A DNA stretch of 64,000 nucleotides from an uncultured bacterium (GTDB taxonomy: Bacteria > Cyanobacteriota > Vampirovibrionia > Gastranaerophilales > Gastranaerophilaceae), in contig CAMOPX010000002.1 in assembly GCA_946622415.1 (NCBI GenBank), positions 62,001 through 126,000 on the forward strand, read 5' to 3'. The translations under genes and the position numbers were made by a program. The notes beneath the pieces were generated by a model. That model saw only the letters and a list, made by a program, of their open reading frames with translations, was not told where the DNA came from and ran no database searches. Shown piece by piece: positions 50,773 through 62,126 of the stretch. Position 1 is the stretch's first letter. Each line of letters begins with the position of its first letter.

Positions 50773-50897
50773 ATTTTCTCCTAAAAAACATAAAAAATTA
50801 TATTAAAAATAAATCTAAAGGTCAAAATAAAATCCTACTTTTGATTAATCTTATTTTTTCTTAATTTAGCTAGACTTAAATTATTGAGGAGGATTTT

Positions 50898-51701
50898 TTG
50901 GTATTTACGTATAAAAACAGTAAAAATAACAGTTTTGACTTAAAGAACCAGTATATGTCCAATCCTGTCAAAAAGGATAAAAAGTTCTTTATGGCACAAG
51001 GTGATTCTTTTATGCTTAAAAATGAGTATAGAAAAGCTATAAAAGAATATCTTCTGTCATTGATGCTCGATAAATCCGACATAAGAGCATATAAATCAAC
51101 ATCAAAAGCATATAAAAATTTACATGAATATGATAAAGCAATTAAACACTTGAAAAATGCAAGAAACGTCTACGGTTTTGATTCTGAAATTTATTATGAA
51201 TTAGGTTTGAATTATTTGCTTAATGCCGATAACGAAAATGCGCAAAGAAATTTTATCAGAACAATAAAATTATCTCCTGATAACAAAAATGCACAAATTA
51301 AACTTGCCCTAACCCATGAATTGTCCGGCGAAAGCGACATGGCCGAAATGATTTATAAGGCGATAGTAGAAAAATATCCCTATTATATTCCTGCATTATC
51401 TAATCTTGCGAGTCTTTATCTTGATACAAATAAATATACCGACGCTATAATACTCTTTAAGCAAATGCTAAAAATAAACCCTGATTTTTATAGGGCTTAT
51501 TTGGGTATCGGTTTGTGTTTTGATAAATTAGAAAAATATACATTTGCAATCAGATATTATAAGAAATTCATTTCTCTAAAACCCAATTCTCCAACTGCAA
51601 AATCATTAGTTGGAAGAATCTGTGAAATACATTCCAAAAGAGAAAAATCACTAAAATCTCTTAAAGGCTCAAATGTTATTAAACTTGTTGAAAAAAAATA
51701 G
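50898..51701 (+). CDS. TPR protein
   Basis: Successive TPR motifs (DIRAYKSTSKAYKNLHEYDKAIKHLKNA...). Confidence 0.9.
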   Translation: MVFTYKNSKNNSFDLKNQYMSNPVKKDKKFFMAQGDSFMLKNEYRKAIKEYLLSLMLDKSDIRAYKSTSKAYKNLHEYDKAIKHLKNARNVYGFDSEIYYELGLNYLLNADNENAQRNFIRTIKLSPDNKNAQIKLALTHELSGESDMAEMIYKAIVEKYPYYIPALSNLASLYLDTNKYTDAIILFKQMLKINPDFYRAYLGIGLCFDKLEKYTFAIRYYKKFISLKPNSPTAKSLVGRICEIHSKREKSLKSLKGSNVIKLVEKK

Positions 51702-51769
51702 TCACTCTTTACCTTTGTTTTGTTTATAGTAAAATATTCCTATTGAATTAGTTTAGCAAAGGGGAAAAT

Positions 51770-53092
51770 ATGGAGCATTTACACACACTTATTTCCGAAA
51801 ATGCTGTATGTATATCCGCAGTAATTTTATTTATTGCGTACATATTTATAGCATGGGAAAAAATCCCAAAAGTCGTTATTGCGCTTTTAGGTGGTTCTAT
51901 TACATTATTATTGGGTTTATTGGATACGGAAAAGGGTGAAAATTTATCATCATATTTTATTTCATTTATTGATTTTAACGTAATATTTTTACTTGTATCA
52001 ATGATGATTATAGTTCATATTGCGTCAAAATCCGGTATGTTTACGTGGTTTGCAAATGAAATGTTGAAACGTACAAAAGGAAAGCCCGTGCATGTACTTG
52101 CTGCATTGGCTGTATTTACCGCAGTTGCTTCTGCATTTTTAGATAATGTTACAACTGTAATTTTGGTTATGCCAATTACTTTTGCTGCGGCTAAATTATT
52201 GGATATAAGTCCGATTCCTTTCTTAATATCAGAAATTATGTGTTCAAATATCGGTGGAACATCTACATTAATCGGCGATCCGCCGAATATAATTATAGGT
52301 TCTGCCGCAAACTTTAGCTTTATGGATTTTATAAGAGAATTAACAGGCGTAGTTGTTGTTATAATGACTATCGTTGTTGCTCTATTTATATTTATATACA
52401 GAAAAGAATTGAAATCTTCTCCTGAAAAAATGGAACTTGTATCAAAGATTGATAATTCGCAATCCATAACGGATAAATGCCTGGCAATTAGGGCAGGGTT
52501 GATTTTATTACTTGTTATATTAGGTTTTATTACTCATGATATTACACATATTCCTACATTCTTAATTGCAATGGCAGGCGCATCCGTATTATTAATATTT
52601 GAAAAACCTGCAGAAATACTTGTTGAAGTTGAGTGGAACACGATATTTTTCTTTGTCGGTTTATTTATTATAATCGGTGGCTTAGAGCACTCGGGCGGTA
52701 TTGCTATTATGGCAAAATGGCTTTTAGATGTAACAAACGGTTCTCAAACAGCTACATCAATGATTATTCTTTGGGCATCAGGAATACTATCCGGGATTAT
52801 AGATAATATCCCATATACTGCAACTATGGCACCAATGATCGCAACAATAGAACAAACACTTGGTCATGCTTATGTTCACCCGCTTTGGTGGTCATTGGCA
52901 CTGGGTGCATGCTTAGGCGGCAATATGACAATAATTGGTGCCGCAGCAAATGTTATAGTATCAGAAAACGCTAATAAAGCAGGGTATCCTATTTCATTTT
53001 TAAAATTTCTGAAATACGGTATTGTTGTAACATTTATTTCTCTTTCTGTTTCAACTGTTTATATTTATTTCAGATTTTTAATTCATTCGTAA
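51770..53092 (+). CDS. ArsB/NhaD-type ion transporter
   Basis: FLDNVTTVILVMPIT; SNIGGTSTLIGDPPNIIIGSAA; DNIPYTATMAPMI. Confidence 0.92.
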   Translation: MEHLHTLISENAVCISAVILFIAYIFIAWEKIPKVVIALLGGSITLLLGLLDTEKGENLSSYFISFIDFNVIFLLVSMMIIVHIASKSGMFTWFANEMLKRTKGKPVHVLAALAVFTAVASAFLDNVTTVILVMPITFAAAKLLDISPIPFLISEIMCSNIGGTSTLIGDPPNIIIGSAANFSFMDFIRELTGVVVVIMTIVVALFIFIYRKELKSSPEKMELVSKIDNSQSITDKCLAIRAGLILLLVILGFITHDITHIPTFLIAMAGASVLLIFEKPAEILVEVEWNTIFFFVGLFIIIGGLEHSGGIAIMAKWLLDVTNGSQTATSMIILWASGILSGIIDNIPYTATMAPMIATIEQTLGHAYVHPLWWSLALGACLGGNMTIIGAAANVIVSENANKAGYPISFLKFLKYGIVVTFISLSVSTVYIYFRFLIHS

Positions 53093-53112
53093 ATATTCTA
53101 TACAATTCATAT

Positions 53113-53143
53113 AAAAACGGATAATATTTATTATCCGTTTTTT
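53113..53143 (+). terminator. Terminator
   Basis: aaaaacggataata...tattatccgtttttt. Confidence 0.85.
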
Positions 53144-53166
53144 AATATTTAAGTTATAGTTAAATT

Positions 53167-54240
53167 ATGATTATATCTGATGACAATAAATCCAAAATAA
53201 TTAAACAAAAAAATCCGGAATTAAATACATCAATTAATGCAAATTCGGATTTTCAAGAGGACAGCTATGAAAAAAATATCCGTCCTATGGATTTTGATAA
53301 TTATATCGGCCAATCATCAATCAAAGAAACTTTAAAAATTACTATAGAAGCAGCAAAAAAAAGAGGGACAACTCTTGATCACCTTCTCTTGTATGGCCCT
53401 CCGGGATTGGGCAAAACTACACTTGCACAAATTATCGCAAAAGAAATGAATGCAAATATTAAAATAACATCAGCCCCTTCAATCGAAAAACCGAGAGATA
53501 TAATCGGCATTTTAATGCAATTAAAAGACGGTGATATTTTATTTATAGATGAAATCCACAGACTCAATAAAATAGCGGAAGAAATTTTATATCCCGCTAT
53601 GGAAGATTATGTTATTGATTTAACAACAGGAAAATCCCAAAGCGTTAAAACAATGAGAATTAAAATACCAAAATTCACTCTCATAGGTGCAACAACAAAA
53701 GCAGGAAGTTTATCCGGTCCTTTGCGTGACAGATTTGGTATAATCCACAGATTAGAATACTATACAAATGAAGAACTGGCTCAAATCGTAAAAAGAACAG
53801 CTTCTATTTTAGATTTAAAGATAGAAGACGAGGGTGCTTTAACAATTGCAACCTGCTCCCGTTATACTCCGAGAATCGCCAACAGGCTCGTCAAAAGGAG
53901 TGCTGATTGGGCATTAGTAAAAGCCGATGGAATCATTACAAAAGATGTTGCAAAAGAAGCTTTAAAGTCGCTTGATATAGATGAAATAGGTCTGGATACA
54001 ACAGATAGAAACATGCTAAAAATTATAATAAATTCATTCTCCGGCGGCCCTGTCGGGATTGAAACAATAGCGGTAGCTTTGGGTGAAGATATACAAACAA
54101 TCGAAGATGTTTATGAACCTTTTTTAATACAAAAGGGACTATTAGCCCGCACTCCCCGCGGCAGAAAAGTTACCCGTCTTGCATATGAACATTTGGGTAT
54201 TAATTTCAATAATAAAAATTCGCAATTAAATTTATTTTAA
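53167..54240 (+). CDS. ruvB: Holliday junction helicase RuvB
   Basis: [52 protein letters not shown]. Confidence 0.97.
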   Translation: MIISDDNKSKIIKQKNPELNTSINANSDFQEDSYEKNIRPMDFDNYIGQSSIKETLKITIEAAKKRGTTLDHLLLYGPPGLGKTTLAQIIAKEMNANIKITSAPSIEKPRDIIGILMQLKDGDILFIDEIHRLNKIAEEILYPAMEDYVIDLTTGKSQSVKTMRIKIPKFTLIGATTKAGSLSGPLRDRFGIIHRLEYYTNEELAQIVKRTASILDLKIEDEGALTIATCSRYTPRIANRLVKRSADWALVKADGIITKDVAKEALKSLDIDEIGLDTTDRNMLKIIINSFSGGPVGIETIAVALGEDIQTIEDVYEPFLIQKGLLARTPRGRKVTRLAYEHLGINFNNKNSQLNLF

Positions 54241-54272
54241 AAATGGTATATTGATTAGAAAGGAACAGTATT

Positions 54273-55292
54273 TTGAAAGTATCACCGATTAGATTTTTAA
54301 ATTTAGATTCAAAAGTTCTTAATAGTGTAATTATTAATTCAAAAGATAAGAAAAATCAAAGTTATACACCTTTTAATGAAAAAACATCCAAACTTCCTCT
54401 TGAAACCTTAAAAGCTTACAATTCTCAAATATCATTTACAGGATATAAAGAACTAAATATTTTACAAGTGCAGATGTTGGAAAAATTAAAGGCAGAATTT
54501 AACAATCGTCCGAGCACGGAAAGAATGGAAAAGATAGCATTAGCAGCAGATAGATTAGATGACGATCAAAAAATGGATCTTATGCAAACAAAAGATAATT
54601 TGGGTATATCATTTGCATATCACCTCGCAGGAATTGATAAAGGCATGACATACAACTTATTGACTCAAAGCTTAACATCGCTCGAAAAATCAGTACTTTT
54701 AACCATGCCAAATGATGATTCCGTAAAAAACACTCCGGCACATCGATTAGCAGGAAATGAAGATTCATCGCAATATAACGAAATAACAAAGGAATTTAAT
54801 GCTCCGACAAGACTATCTTTGCTAAGAACATCTAATTCGGAAGGTACAACAGTTGCCAATTATCTTGCTCATGCAAATCCTAAAGAATATATCACTGCTG
54901 TAAAAGACTATTCGCCAAAACAAAGATACCGTTTAATTAAGTCGGGTACCGAATTTGATACATATGATGTTATAGCAAGATTCTTAAAAGCAGGAACTGA
55001 TGTATATTTAGAGGCAACAGAAGGCTTTACTTCAGAACAAAAGCTTGAATTTTTATCATTGAAAGGCAATGATGATAAATATATATGGGAGCACTGCGGA
55101 ACAACTGAATCCAATCTAACTAAGTTGGTAATGGATTTATCAAATGATCAAAGATATGATTTTATTACTTCCGCAAAACCGTATAGAGATATGGTATTAA
55201 GAAAGCACAACAATATAAAAACAATAAGAACCCTCTGTCAGGGATTAGACGACGAGAAGCAATTAAAAGTATGTAATATGATGTTATTTTAA
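54273..55292 (+). CDS. Repeat protein, paralogue of 13148..14086
   Basis: MKVSPIRFLN and AYNSQISFTG N-terminus; VKNTPAHRLA, GTTVANYLA repeats; TTG start. Confidence 0.82.
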   Translation: MKVSPIRFLNLDSKVLNSVIINSKDKKNQSYTPFNEKTSKLPLETLKAYNSQISFTGYKELNILQVQMLEKLKAEFNNRPSTERMEKIALAADRLDDDQKMDLMQTKDNLGISFAYHLAGIDKGMTYNLLTQSLTSLEKSVLLTMPNDDSVKNTPAHRLAGNEDSSQYNEITKEFNAPTRLSLLRTSNSEGTTVANYLAHANPKEYITAVKDYSPKQRYRLIKSGTEFDTYDVIARFLKAGTDVYLEATEGFTSEQKLEFLSLKGNDDKYIWEHCGTTESNLTKLVMDLSNDQRYDFITSAKPYRDMVLRKHNNIKTIRTLCQGLDDEKQLKVCNMMLF

Positions 55293-55437
55293 AGTGTTAT
55301 TATGATATGAACTTTTGTAACAATAAAGAAATAGCACTTGTAGAAATAAATTTTTATAATATTATAAATATTGCACTAATCTGAATGAAATTTTAAAGTT
55401 CGGATTAAAAAACAATTCTTGTATCGTTAGTAAATCT

Positions 55438-55468
55438 TAAAGCCCATTTTTTATAATGGGCTTTTTTT
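55438..55468. terminator. Terminator
   Basis: aaagcccatt-ttttat-aatgggcttt followed by T-run. Confidence 0.85.
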
Positions 55469-55562
55469 TAATTTGATAAATATTATGTATCGTGACGACT
55501 GATATTGATAAGAATATATTTAAGTATCGTTGCGACTGGTTGTGATAATATTATAGATTCAA

Positions 55563-56264
55563 TTACACAATTCCTTCACGAATTGCTTTAACTGCAGCTT
55601 GCGTTCTATCATCAACTACCAGTTTTTGTATAATAGAGCAAACGTGGGCTTTTGAAGTATGTTCAGAGATATTTAATTCATTTGCAATTTGCTGATTTGA
55701 TTTTCCATCAACAACGAGTTTTAATACTTCATATTCTCTGCTTGTGAGGTTAGCATGAGTAGATTTAAAAGTAGATCTATTAAGTTGAGTATTTGGAATA
55801 ACATTCGGATTCAATTCTCTTAAGATTTGAACAACTTTTTTATCAATCCACATTGCGCCACTTGATGCTGATTTTACAATTATATCCAAAAATTCGGAAT
55901 TAATATCTTTTAAAACATATCCGTAAATTCCCATTTTCATGGCTTTATTTATAACGTGTTCATTTATGTGGGAAGTTAAAATAACAAATTTAATATCAGG
56001 TTTTTGTGCTTTGACTTTTTCAATTAAATCGAGTCCGCTTATATCGCCGAGCTCTAAATCTAACAATACAACATCCGGATTTTGAGCAATTATTTTATTT
56101 ATTCCTTCTTTACCACTCGATGCTTCGGCGATTACATAAATATTTTTTGAATTTTCAAACATGGATTTTATCCCGCAGCGAAAAAGTTTGTGGTCGTCCA
56201 CAATCATTAATCGAATTTTTTGCTGGGTGTCGTAATCTTTATTTTTTAATATTGAATTTTGCAT
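55563..56264 (-). CDS. NarL/LuxR-family response regulator
   Basis: LMIVDDHKLFRCGIK receiver; LTSREYEVLKLVVDGKSNQQIANELNISEHTSKAHV HTH. Confidence 0.95.
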   Translation of the reverse strand: MQNSILKNKDYDTQQKIRLMIVDDHKLFRCGIKSMFENSKNIYVIAEASSGKEGINKIIAQNPDVVLLDLELGDISGLDLIEKVKAQKPDIKFVILTSHINEHVINKAMKMGIYGYVLKDINSEFLDIIVKSASSGAMWIDKKVVQILRELNPNVIPNTQLNRSTFKSTHANLTSREYEVLKLVVDGKSNQQIANELNISEHTSKAHVCSIIQKLVVDDRTQAAVKAIREGIV

Positions 56265-56574
56265 AAATATTTCTCCTTGATTTTTGAATAGAATAACAGT
56301 TCAATTTAAAATATTCATTATTAATATAAATTTTCAAGCAGATAATTATATCAACGATTAAAACTTGAATTATTATTGTATAATTATTTTATTGAATATA
56401 ATTTTACCTATAACTAAATATAATTAAAAATTACATAATATACATTATCATAACCAGTCGATATATTTTAATACAGTATTGTATCACCCATATATATGAA
56501 TTTGTATTCAATAGCAGATTTTAATAATTTGTTTAGAATTTTACCTTCGTAATTTATTAATGTATAATTTAACC

Positions 56575-57867
56575 ATGAATAATATAAATTACGATTTAGT
56601 TATTGTTGGCGGGGGAACTTCCGGCTGTGCTGCAGCCTATAATGCAGCAAAATCAGGTATTAAAACTCTGCTTGTTGAAAAAAATAATTTTCTGGGCGGC
56701 TTGATGTCAGGCGGACTCGTAGTTCCTGTCATGAAATCGGCTGTTGAAGATATAAATACTGATTTTTATTTTGAACTTGTTGAATGCGCAAAAAAATATG
56801 ATGCCCAAATCACATACAAATTTAAAAACACAAAAAACGATGGGTGGTTTAATCCTGAAGTTTTAAAAATAGTTTTAGATGATTTATTAACAAAAGATAA
56901 TATTAAAAAGAATTTAGATATTTTGTTTGAAACAGAGGTTACGGATGTCGAAATAGAATATAACAAAATTAAAACCATAATTTTAAAAAATGACATACTA
57001 TCAATACCTGTTGTTTCGACATATTTTGTAGATGCAACAGGCTCGGGAATTTTATCATCTCTTGCCGGTTGCAAGTTTATTGACGATACCATTCAAAATC
57101 AGCAAAGTTCTTTACGCTTTATTTTATCAAATGTCGATGTAAAAACATTTGCCAAGTTTATTAAAAAAATTGATAACGATGAAGATATTACCAATATCTA
57201 TCGTGACGATATAGATACTAAAGGTTTAATCAATTTTACAACTGCATCAACTTGGGATACCAATAAAAAATGGGCTTTAGATGAAATTTTAAAACAGGCT
57301 GTTAAAGATGGCGTATTAACGGATTCTGACAGAAGCTATTTTCAGATATTTTCTGTTGCAGGAAGTTCTAATCAAGTTGCATTTAATTGTCCCAGAATCG
57401 ACACTTATAAAAATAACCCGTATAAATATAGTGAAGAGTTGATTAACGCAAGAAAAGCCATTTGGAGACTGTTGAATTTTGTCAAAAATTATTTTAAAGG
57501 CTTTGAAAATGCAGAGCTTACAAATATTGCGTCACAAACCGGCATAAGAGAATCAAGACGTGTTAAAACAAAATATATATACACAAAAGACGATTTAATT
57601 TCAGGTAAGAAATTTGATAATATCGTACTAAAATCCAACTATTCAATTGATATACATTCAAAAAACAAAAATTCATCAGTTCTTCAAAAAACCGTAAATT
57701 ACGAATTACCTATTGAATCATTGATGAGTATTGATAGAGAAAATCTTTTTGTTATAGGTAAAATAGTAGGTGCGGATTTTGAAGCACATAGTGCCTTGAG
57801 AGTGCAAAAAAGCTGCATGCAAATGGGCGAAGCTGTCGCAAAATATATTGCTAAAATTAATTCTTAA
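56575..57867 (+). CDS. FAD-dependent oxidoreductase (FAD_oxidored-like)
   Basis: DLVIVGGGTSGCAAAYNAAKSGIKTLLVEKNNFLGGLMSGG; ATG 56575 preferred over 56560. Confidence 0.9.
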   Translation: MNNINYDLVIVGGGTSGCAAAYNAAKSGIKTLLVEKNNFLGGLMSGGLVVPVMKSAVEDINTDFYFELVECAKKYDAQITYKFKNTKNDGWFNPEVLKIVLDDLLTKDNIKKNLDILFETEVTDVEIEYNKIKTIILKNDILSIPVVSTYFVDATGSGILSSLAGCKFIDDTIQNQQSSLRFILSNVDVKTFAKFIKKIDNDEDITNIYRDDIDTKGLINFTTASTWDTNKKWALDEILKQAVKDGVLTDSDRSYFQIFSVAGSSNQVAFNCPRIDTYKNNPYKYSEELINARKAIWRLLNFVKNYFKGFENAELTNIASQTGIRESRRVKTKYIYTKDDLISGKKFDNIVLKSNYSIDIHSKNKNSSVLQKTVNYELPIESLMSIDRENLFVIGKIVGADFEAHSALRVQKSCMQMGEAVAKYIAKINS

Positions 57868-57871
57868 TAAA

Positions 57872-59212
57872 TTATTTTCCAATACAGAAATTGCTGAAAA
57901 TATCATCTAAAATTGTATCCGTTAAAACTTCTCCTGATATTTCACCAAGCGACATTATTGCAGATTTTAAATCATTTGAATATAAATCGCAAAAATCACC
58001 TAAATTTACCGCTTCAACAACATTTTGCAAGTAGTTTTTGGCAGCTTTTAAACAAGAAATCTGACGCATATTAGTTGTATAATTGGTGTCGTTAGGAATA
58101 AATTCTTTAATAATTTTTAATATGGCACATTTAAGGTCATTTATTCCTCCATTTGTAACCGAGCTTACAGAAATTATATTTGTTATATTATCATTATCAG
58201 TCGAAACGTATGGATAAATATCGGATTTTGTTTTTGTGAAAATAATTTTTTTATTTTTTGCTTTTTCCAATAAATTTTTATCAATTTCAGAAAGATTTTT
58301 TTCAAAAAGAAAAAGAACAATATCTGAATCTTCAATTGTTGAAATAGAATTTTGGATACCGATTTGTTCAACTTTATCAGAAATATTTTCATTTCTGATT
58401 CCTGCAGTATCTATAAAATTGATTAAATAACCGTCTATATTAAGAGTTTCTTTAATTGTATCTCTGGTTGTTCCTGCAATATCCGTTACAATTGCCCTGT
58501 TATAGTTTAATAATGCGTTAAATAATGAGCTTTTGCCGACATTGGGCTTGCCTATAAGACAGGCTGAAATTCCGTCTCTGATAAAATCATGGGATTTTGA
58601 ATTGTTTATTATGTCATCAATTTTAGATATATTATCATTACATATCGTAACGACTGTTTCATTATCAACTTCTTGAACATCTTCAGGAAAATCAACGGAT
58701 GCAATAATTTTTGAATAAAGTTCCGTTATATCGGATTTTATAATATTAATTTTTTGTTTTAAATAGCCGCCTAAGTTATTCAGCGCATTATGTGCGGATT
58801 TTTGGCTCTTTGATTCAATAATATCTAATACCGCCTCTGCCTGTGATAAATCTATTCTATGGTTTAAGAATGCTCTTTTTGTAAATTCTCCCTTTTGAGC
58901 AATTCTGGCACCTTTTGAAATAATTATATTCAGTATTTCATCCAATATAACATAAGAGCCATGGCATTGAATTTCAATTACATCTTCCCCTGTATAGCTA
59001 TGGGGTGATTTAAACGGTAATAATATCACTTCGTCTATTTTTTGATTATCTGAAACAATATGACCATAATTAATCATTTTAGGTTTAATTGGTCTTGAAA
59101 ATATTCTCTGTGCTATATCATAAGCCTTATCGCCCGATATCCTGATAATTCCTACTGCACCATGGGCAATTGGGGTTATTATTGCAACAATTGTATCAAA
59201 ATTATTTTCCAT
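57872..59212 (-). CDS. mnmE: tRNA modification GTPase
   Basis: GKPNVGKSSLFNALL; DIAGTTRDTIKE; C-terminal FCIGK. Confidence 0.97.
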   Translation of the reverse strand: MENNFDTIVAIITPIAHGAVGIIRISGDKAYDIAQRIFSRPIKPKMINYGHIVSDNQKIDEVILLPFKSPHSYTGEDVIEIQCHGSYVILDEILNIIISKGARIAQKGEFTKRAFLNHRIDLSQAEAVLDIIESKSQKSAHNALNNLGGYLKQKINIIKSDITELYSKIIASVDFPEDVQEVDNETVVTICNDNISKIDDIINNSKSHDFIRDGISACLIGKPNVGKSSLFNALLNYNRAIVTDIAGTTRDTIKETLNIDGYLINFIDTAGIRNENISDKVEQIGIQNSISTIEDSDIVLFLFEKNLSEIDKNLLEKAKNKKIIFTKTKSDIYPYVSTDNDNITNIISVSSVTNGGINDLKCAILKIIKEFIPNDTNYTTNMRQISCLKAAKNYLQNVVEAVNLGDFCDLYSNDLKSAIMSLGEISGEVLTDTILDDIFSNFCIGK

Positions 59213-59280
59213 ATGGATAATTTTATCATGTTTATAGTAAAATTTATATTATTGAAATTTGACTATTTGAGGAGATTATA

Positions 59281-60399
59281 ATGGATTTTGTTACATTAAC
59301 AATAGAAATTTTAAATAAATTCGCAAAAATATTCGGTTCATATGGTATCGCAATTATATTTTTCACCATAGTAATCAGAATGTTATTGTGGCCTTTAAAT
59401 GTTTCACAACAACGTTCAATGAAAAATATGCAAAATCTTTCACCTAAAATGAAGATGATACAAGAAAAATACAAAAATAATCCACAATTAATGCAACAAA
59501 AAATGATGGAATTTTATAAAGAGCACAATTTTAATCCGACCGCAGGATGTCTTCCTATGCTGATACAAATCCCTGTATTTATCATGTTATATAGTGCACT
59601 TATGAGTCCTCAATTTATAAATATGGCAGGAAATACTCATTTCCTTTTTATAAACAGGCTTGATTCAACAATAAAATCCAATGCGGGCGTTTCTCTGGAT
59701 GGAAAATTTTCACTCTCTAAAAATGCACAATTCCAATCCGGAAAATCAGCTAAGGTTTATTTAGATAATACCGTATTAGATAACGTTAAAATCGAAAAAC
59801 CTCAAAAAGCAATAGTTATTCAAGGTGAAATCACACAAAATGAACCTGTTGATCTTAAAATTTCACTTGATAATTTAAATCTCAAATTTGAACAATTAAA
59901 CAAAGTCCAAAAAGCTGAAATGTCAGTTATGAATATAATGACAAAAGAAACAGAAAACATTACATTCAATCGTAACGGAGATATTTTAACCGCTTCTGTA
60001 CCGACAATTCCCGCTAAAGACAGTGTTCACTTTGATGTAATATTACTTGTTGCCTTGTTTGGTATTACTATTTGGATTTCTCAAAAAGTTATGATGGCAA
60101 CAACAAAATCCAAAAACCAAGACCCGCAGCAGGCTGCAATACAAAAATCAATGGGCACAATAATGCCTGTGATGATTATTCTGACTTTTGTATTTATTCC
60201 AATCCCTGCAGGTGCCCTGCTTTATCTTGTTACAAGTAACATCTTCCAAATAATTCAAACGGTTATTATAAACAAAAGGCTTGAAATAGAAGAAAAAAAC
60301 GAAAATAATAATAAATTAGCGGATGAAAACGTCGTTGATGCAAAAGTAATAAATGCAGAAGTTATAGACAAAAAAGATAATGACGATAAAAAAGCATAA
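59281..60399 (+). CDS. yidC: Membrane protein insertase YidC
   Basis: RMLLWPLNVSQQRSMKNMQNLSPKMKMIQEKYKNNPQ; C-terminal TMs. Confidence 0.95.
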   Translation: MDFVTLTIEILNKFAKIFGSYGIAIIFFTIVIRMLLWPLNVSQQRSMKNMQNLSPKMKMIQEKYKNNPQLMQQKMMEFYKEHNFNPTAGCLPMLIQIPVFIMLYSALMSPQFINMAGNTHFLFINRLDSTIKSNAGVSLDGKFSLSKNAQFQSGKSAKVYLDNTVLDNVKIEKPQKAIVIQGEITQNEPVDLKISLDNLNLKFEQLNKVQKAEMSVMNIMTKETENITFNRNGDILTASVPTIPAKDSVHFDVILLVALFGITIWISQKVMMATTKSKNQDPQQAAIQKSMGTIMPVMIILTFVFIPIPAGALLYLVTSNIFQIIQTVIINKRLEIEEKNENNNKLADENVVDAKVINAEVIDKKDNDDKKA

Positions 60400-60493
60400 C
60401 CCATAAGTATTAAGTATCGTTTAAAAAATTTTATTTTTATAAATCATGCATTATAATATAATTGCTTGTGCTAAAATTGTAACATAAAGGAAT

Positions 60494-61819
60494 ATGAATT
60501 TGACAGAAAAGCTAATAATAAAAGGTCAGACCCCTGCGAGCGGTGAAGTTTCAATAAGCGGTGCTAAAAATTCAGTGCTGAAACTCATGGCGGCATCTCT
60601 TTTATGTTCTGATGTTTGCACAATTTATAATGTCCCCGATTTATCCGATGTAGAAATAATGAATGAAGTCCTATCGGAATTGGGTGCTAAAACAGATTAT
60701 TATAAATCTGAAAAAAAGATTACAATTGACGCCAGAAACATTACAAATTACGAAACAAGCAAAGAATTCGTTTCTAAAATGAGAGCCAGTTTTTGCGTAT
60801 TAGGTGCTTTAGTCGGAAGATTAAACATGGCAAAAGTTGCTATGCCGGGCGGCTGCAAGATTGGCGAAAGACGTGTTAATTTTCACGTTAAGGGATTAGA
60901 ATCTTTAGGCTGTGAATGTAAAATTCAAGACGGGTATGTTATCGCTAAAACAAATCATTTGAGAGGTAATATGGTTTGTTTTGATATACCATCTGTCGGT
61001 GCTACAGAAAATGTTATGATGGCATCTGTTACGGCAGATGGCGTTACAATTATACAAAATGCAGCGCAAGAACCCGAAATTGTCGATCTGGCAAATTTTC
61101 TTAAATCAATGGGGGCAGATATAACAGGTGCCGGAACCAGCGAAATTGTAATAAAAGGCGTTAAACAATCTGAATTAAGAGGTTGCGAACACACAACCAT
61201 ACCTGATAGAATCGAAGCGGGAACATATATGAGCATAATTGCTTCATCAAGAGGAAGTGCGGTTATAAAAAATATTTTCCCTAATCATTTAACTTTATTC
61301 ACAGGTAAATTACTCGAAATGGGTGCTAATATCAAGCTTATTGACCCCAATACGATGTTTGTATCTAATGACAAACGCTTAAAATCCATGAATTTTATTA
61401 CACAACCTTACCCCGGTTTCCCTACGGATTTGCAGGCATTAGCTATGGCTTTATTATGCTGCGCAGACGGTATTTCTGTTGTTACAGAGAGCCTTTATGA
61501 AAACAGGTTCATGCATGTTCAGGAACTCTGGAAAATGGGTGCAAACATTATTGTTAATAAAAAACACGCAATAATTAAAGGTATCGAACAACTTGTCGGC
61601 ACACAAGTACAAGCAACCGACCTTCGTGCAGGAGCTGCGCTTGTGACTGCTGCTGTTAATGCAGTTGGAGAAACAGAAATTTCGGCACTTCACCATATAG
61701 ACAGAGGCTACGAAAATTTTGTTGATAAATTACGCGGATTAGGTATTGATGCTATTCGTGTCGATACAGAATCAAATACCCTTGAAAAAATCGGAGAAGA
61801 TTATGGCACAAGAGTTTAA
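60494..61819 (+). CDS. murA: UDP-GlcNAc 1-carboxyvinyltransferase
   Basis: SGAKNSVLKLMAASLL; PGGCKIGERRVNFH; QPYPGFPTDLQA. Confidence 0.97.
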   Translation: MNLTEKLIIKGQTPASGEVSISGAKNSVLKLMAASLLCSDVCTIYNVPDLSDVEIMNEVLSELGAKTDYYKSEKKITIDARNITNYETSKEFVSKMRASFCVLGALVGRLNMAKVAMPGGCKIGERRVNFHVKGLESLGCECKIQDGYVIAKTNHLRGNMVCFDIPSVGATENVMMASVTADGVTIIQNAAQEPEIVDLANFLKSMGADITGAGTSEIVIKGVKQSELRGCEHTTIPDRIEAGTYMSIIASSRGSAVIKNIFPNHLTLFTGKLLEMGANIKLIDPNTMFVSNDKRLKSMNFITQPYPGFPTDLQALAMALLCCADGISVVTESLYENRFMHVQELWKMGANIIVNKKHAIIKGIEQLVGTQVQATDLRAGAALVTAAVNAVGETEISALHHIDRGYENFVDKLRGLGIDAIRVDTESNTLEKIGEDYGTRV

Positions 61820-62126
61820 AAGATGGTACGATTTTGACCCTGAATTATTAAAATTAATAAATATTTTAAAAGATTATCAAGCAGAATTAAGAGAACAAGC
61901 TGAGGTATTCCTGGAAAGCATAGAATCAAAAGTATCTAAAGAGACACTTGATATGTTCTATGAACAAACAAAACCCTTAAATGGCGGTAATCGCTGGTAT
62001 GATAAAGACCCCGTTATTTCAAAAACAATTGAACTTATAAGAGTTATTCCGACAAAAGTTCAAAGACAAACTGCTCAAAATTTCCTCGAAGCCCTAAAAG
62101 CAAGCGGGATAAGTTTAGAAGATTAA
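61803..62126 (+). CDS. Hypothetical protein with internal duplication
   Basis: KRWYDFDPELLKLINILKDY... and NRWYDKDPVISKTIELIRVI...; ATG 61803 used, overlaps murA end. Confidence 0.8.
   Translation: MAQEFKRWYDFDPELLKLINILKDYQAELREQAEVFLESIESKVSKETLDMFYEQTKPLNGGNRWYDKDPVISKTIELIRVIPTKVQRQTAQNFLEALKASGISLED

Noticed and set aside
52015-52467. 150-aa minus-strand ORF
   Set aside because: Antisense to the ArsB/NhaD transporter.
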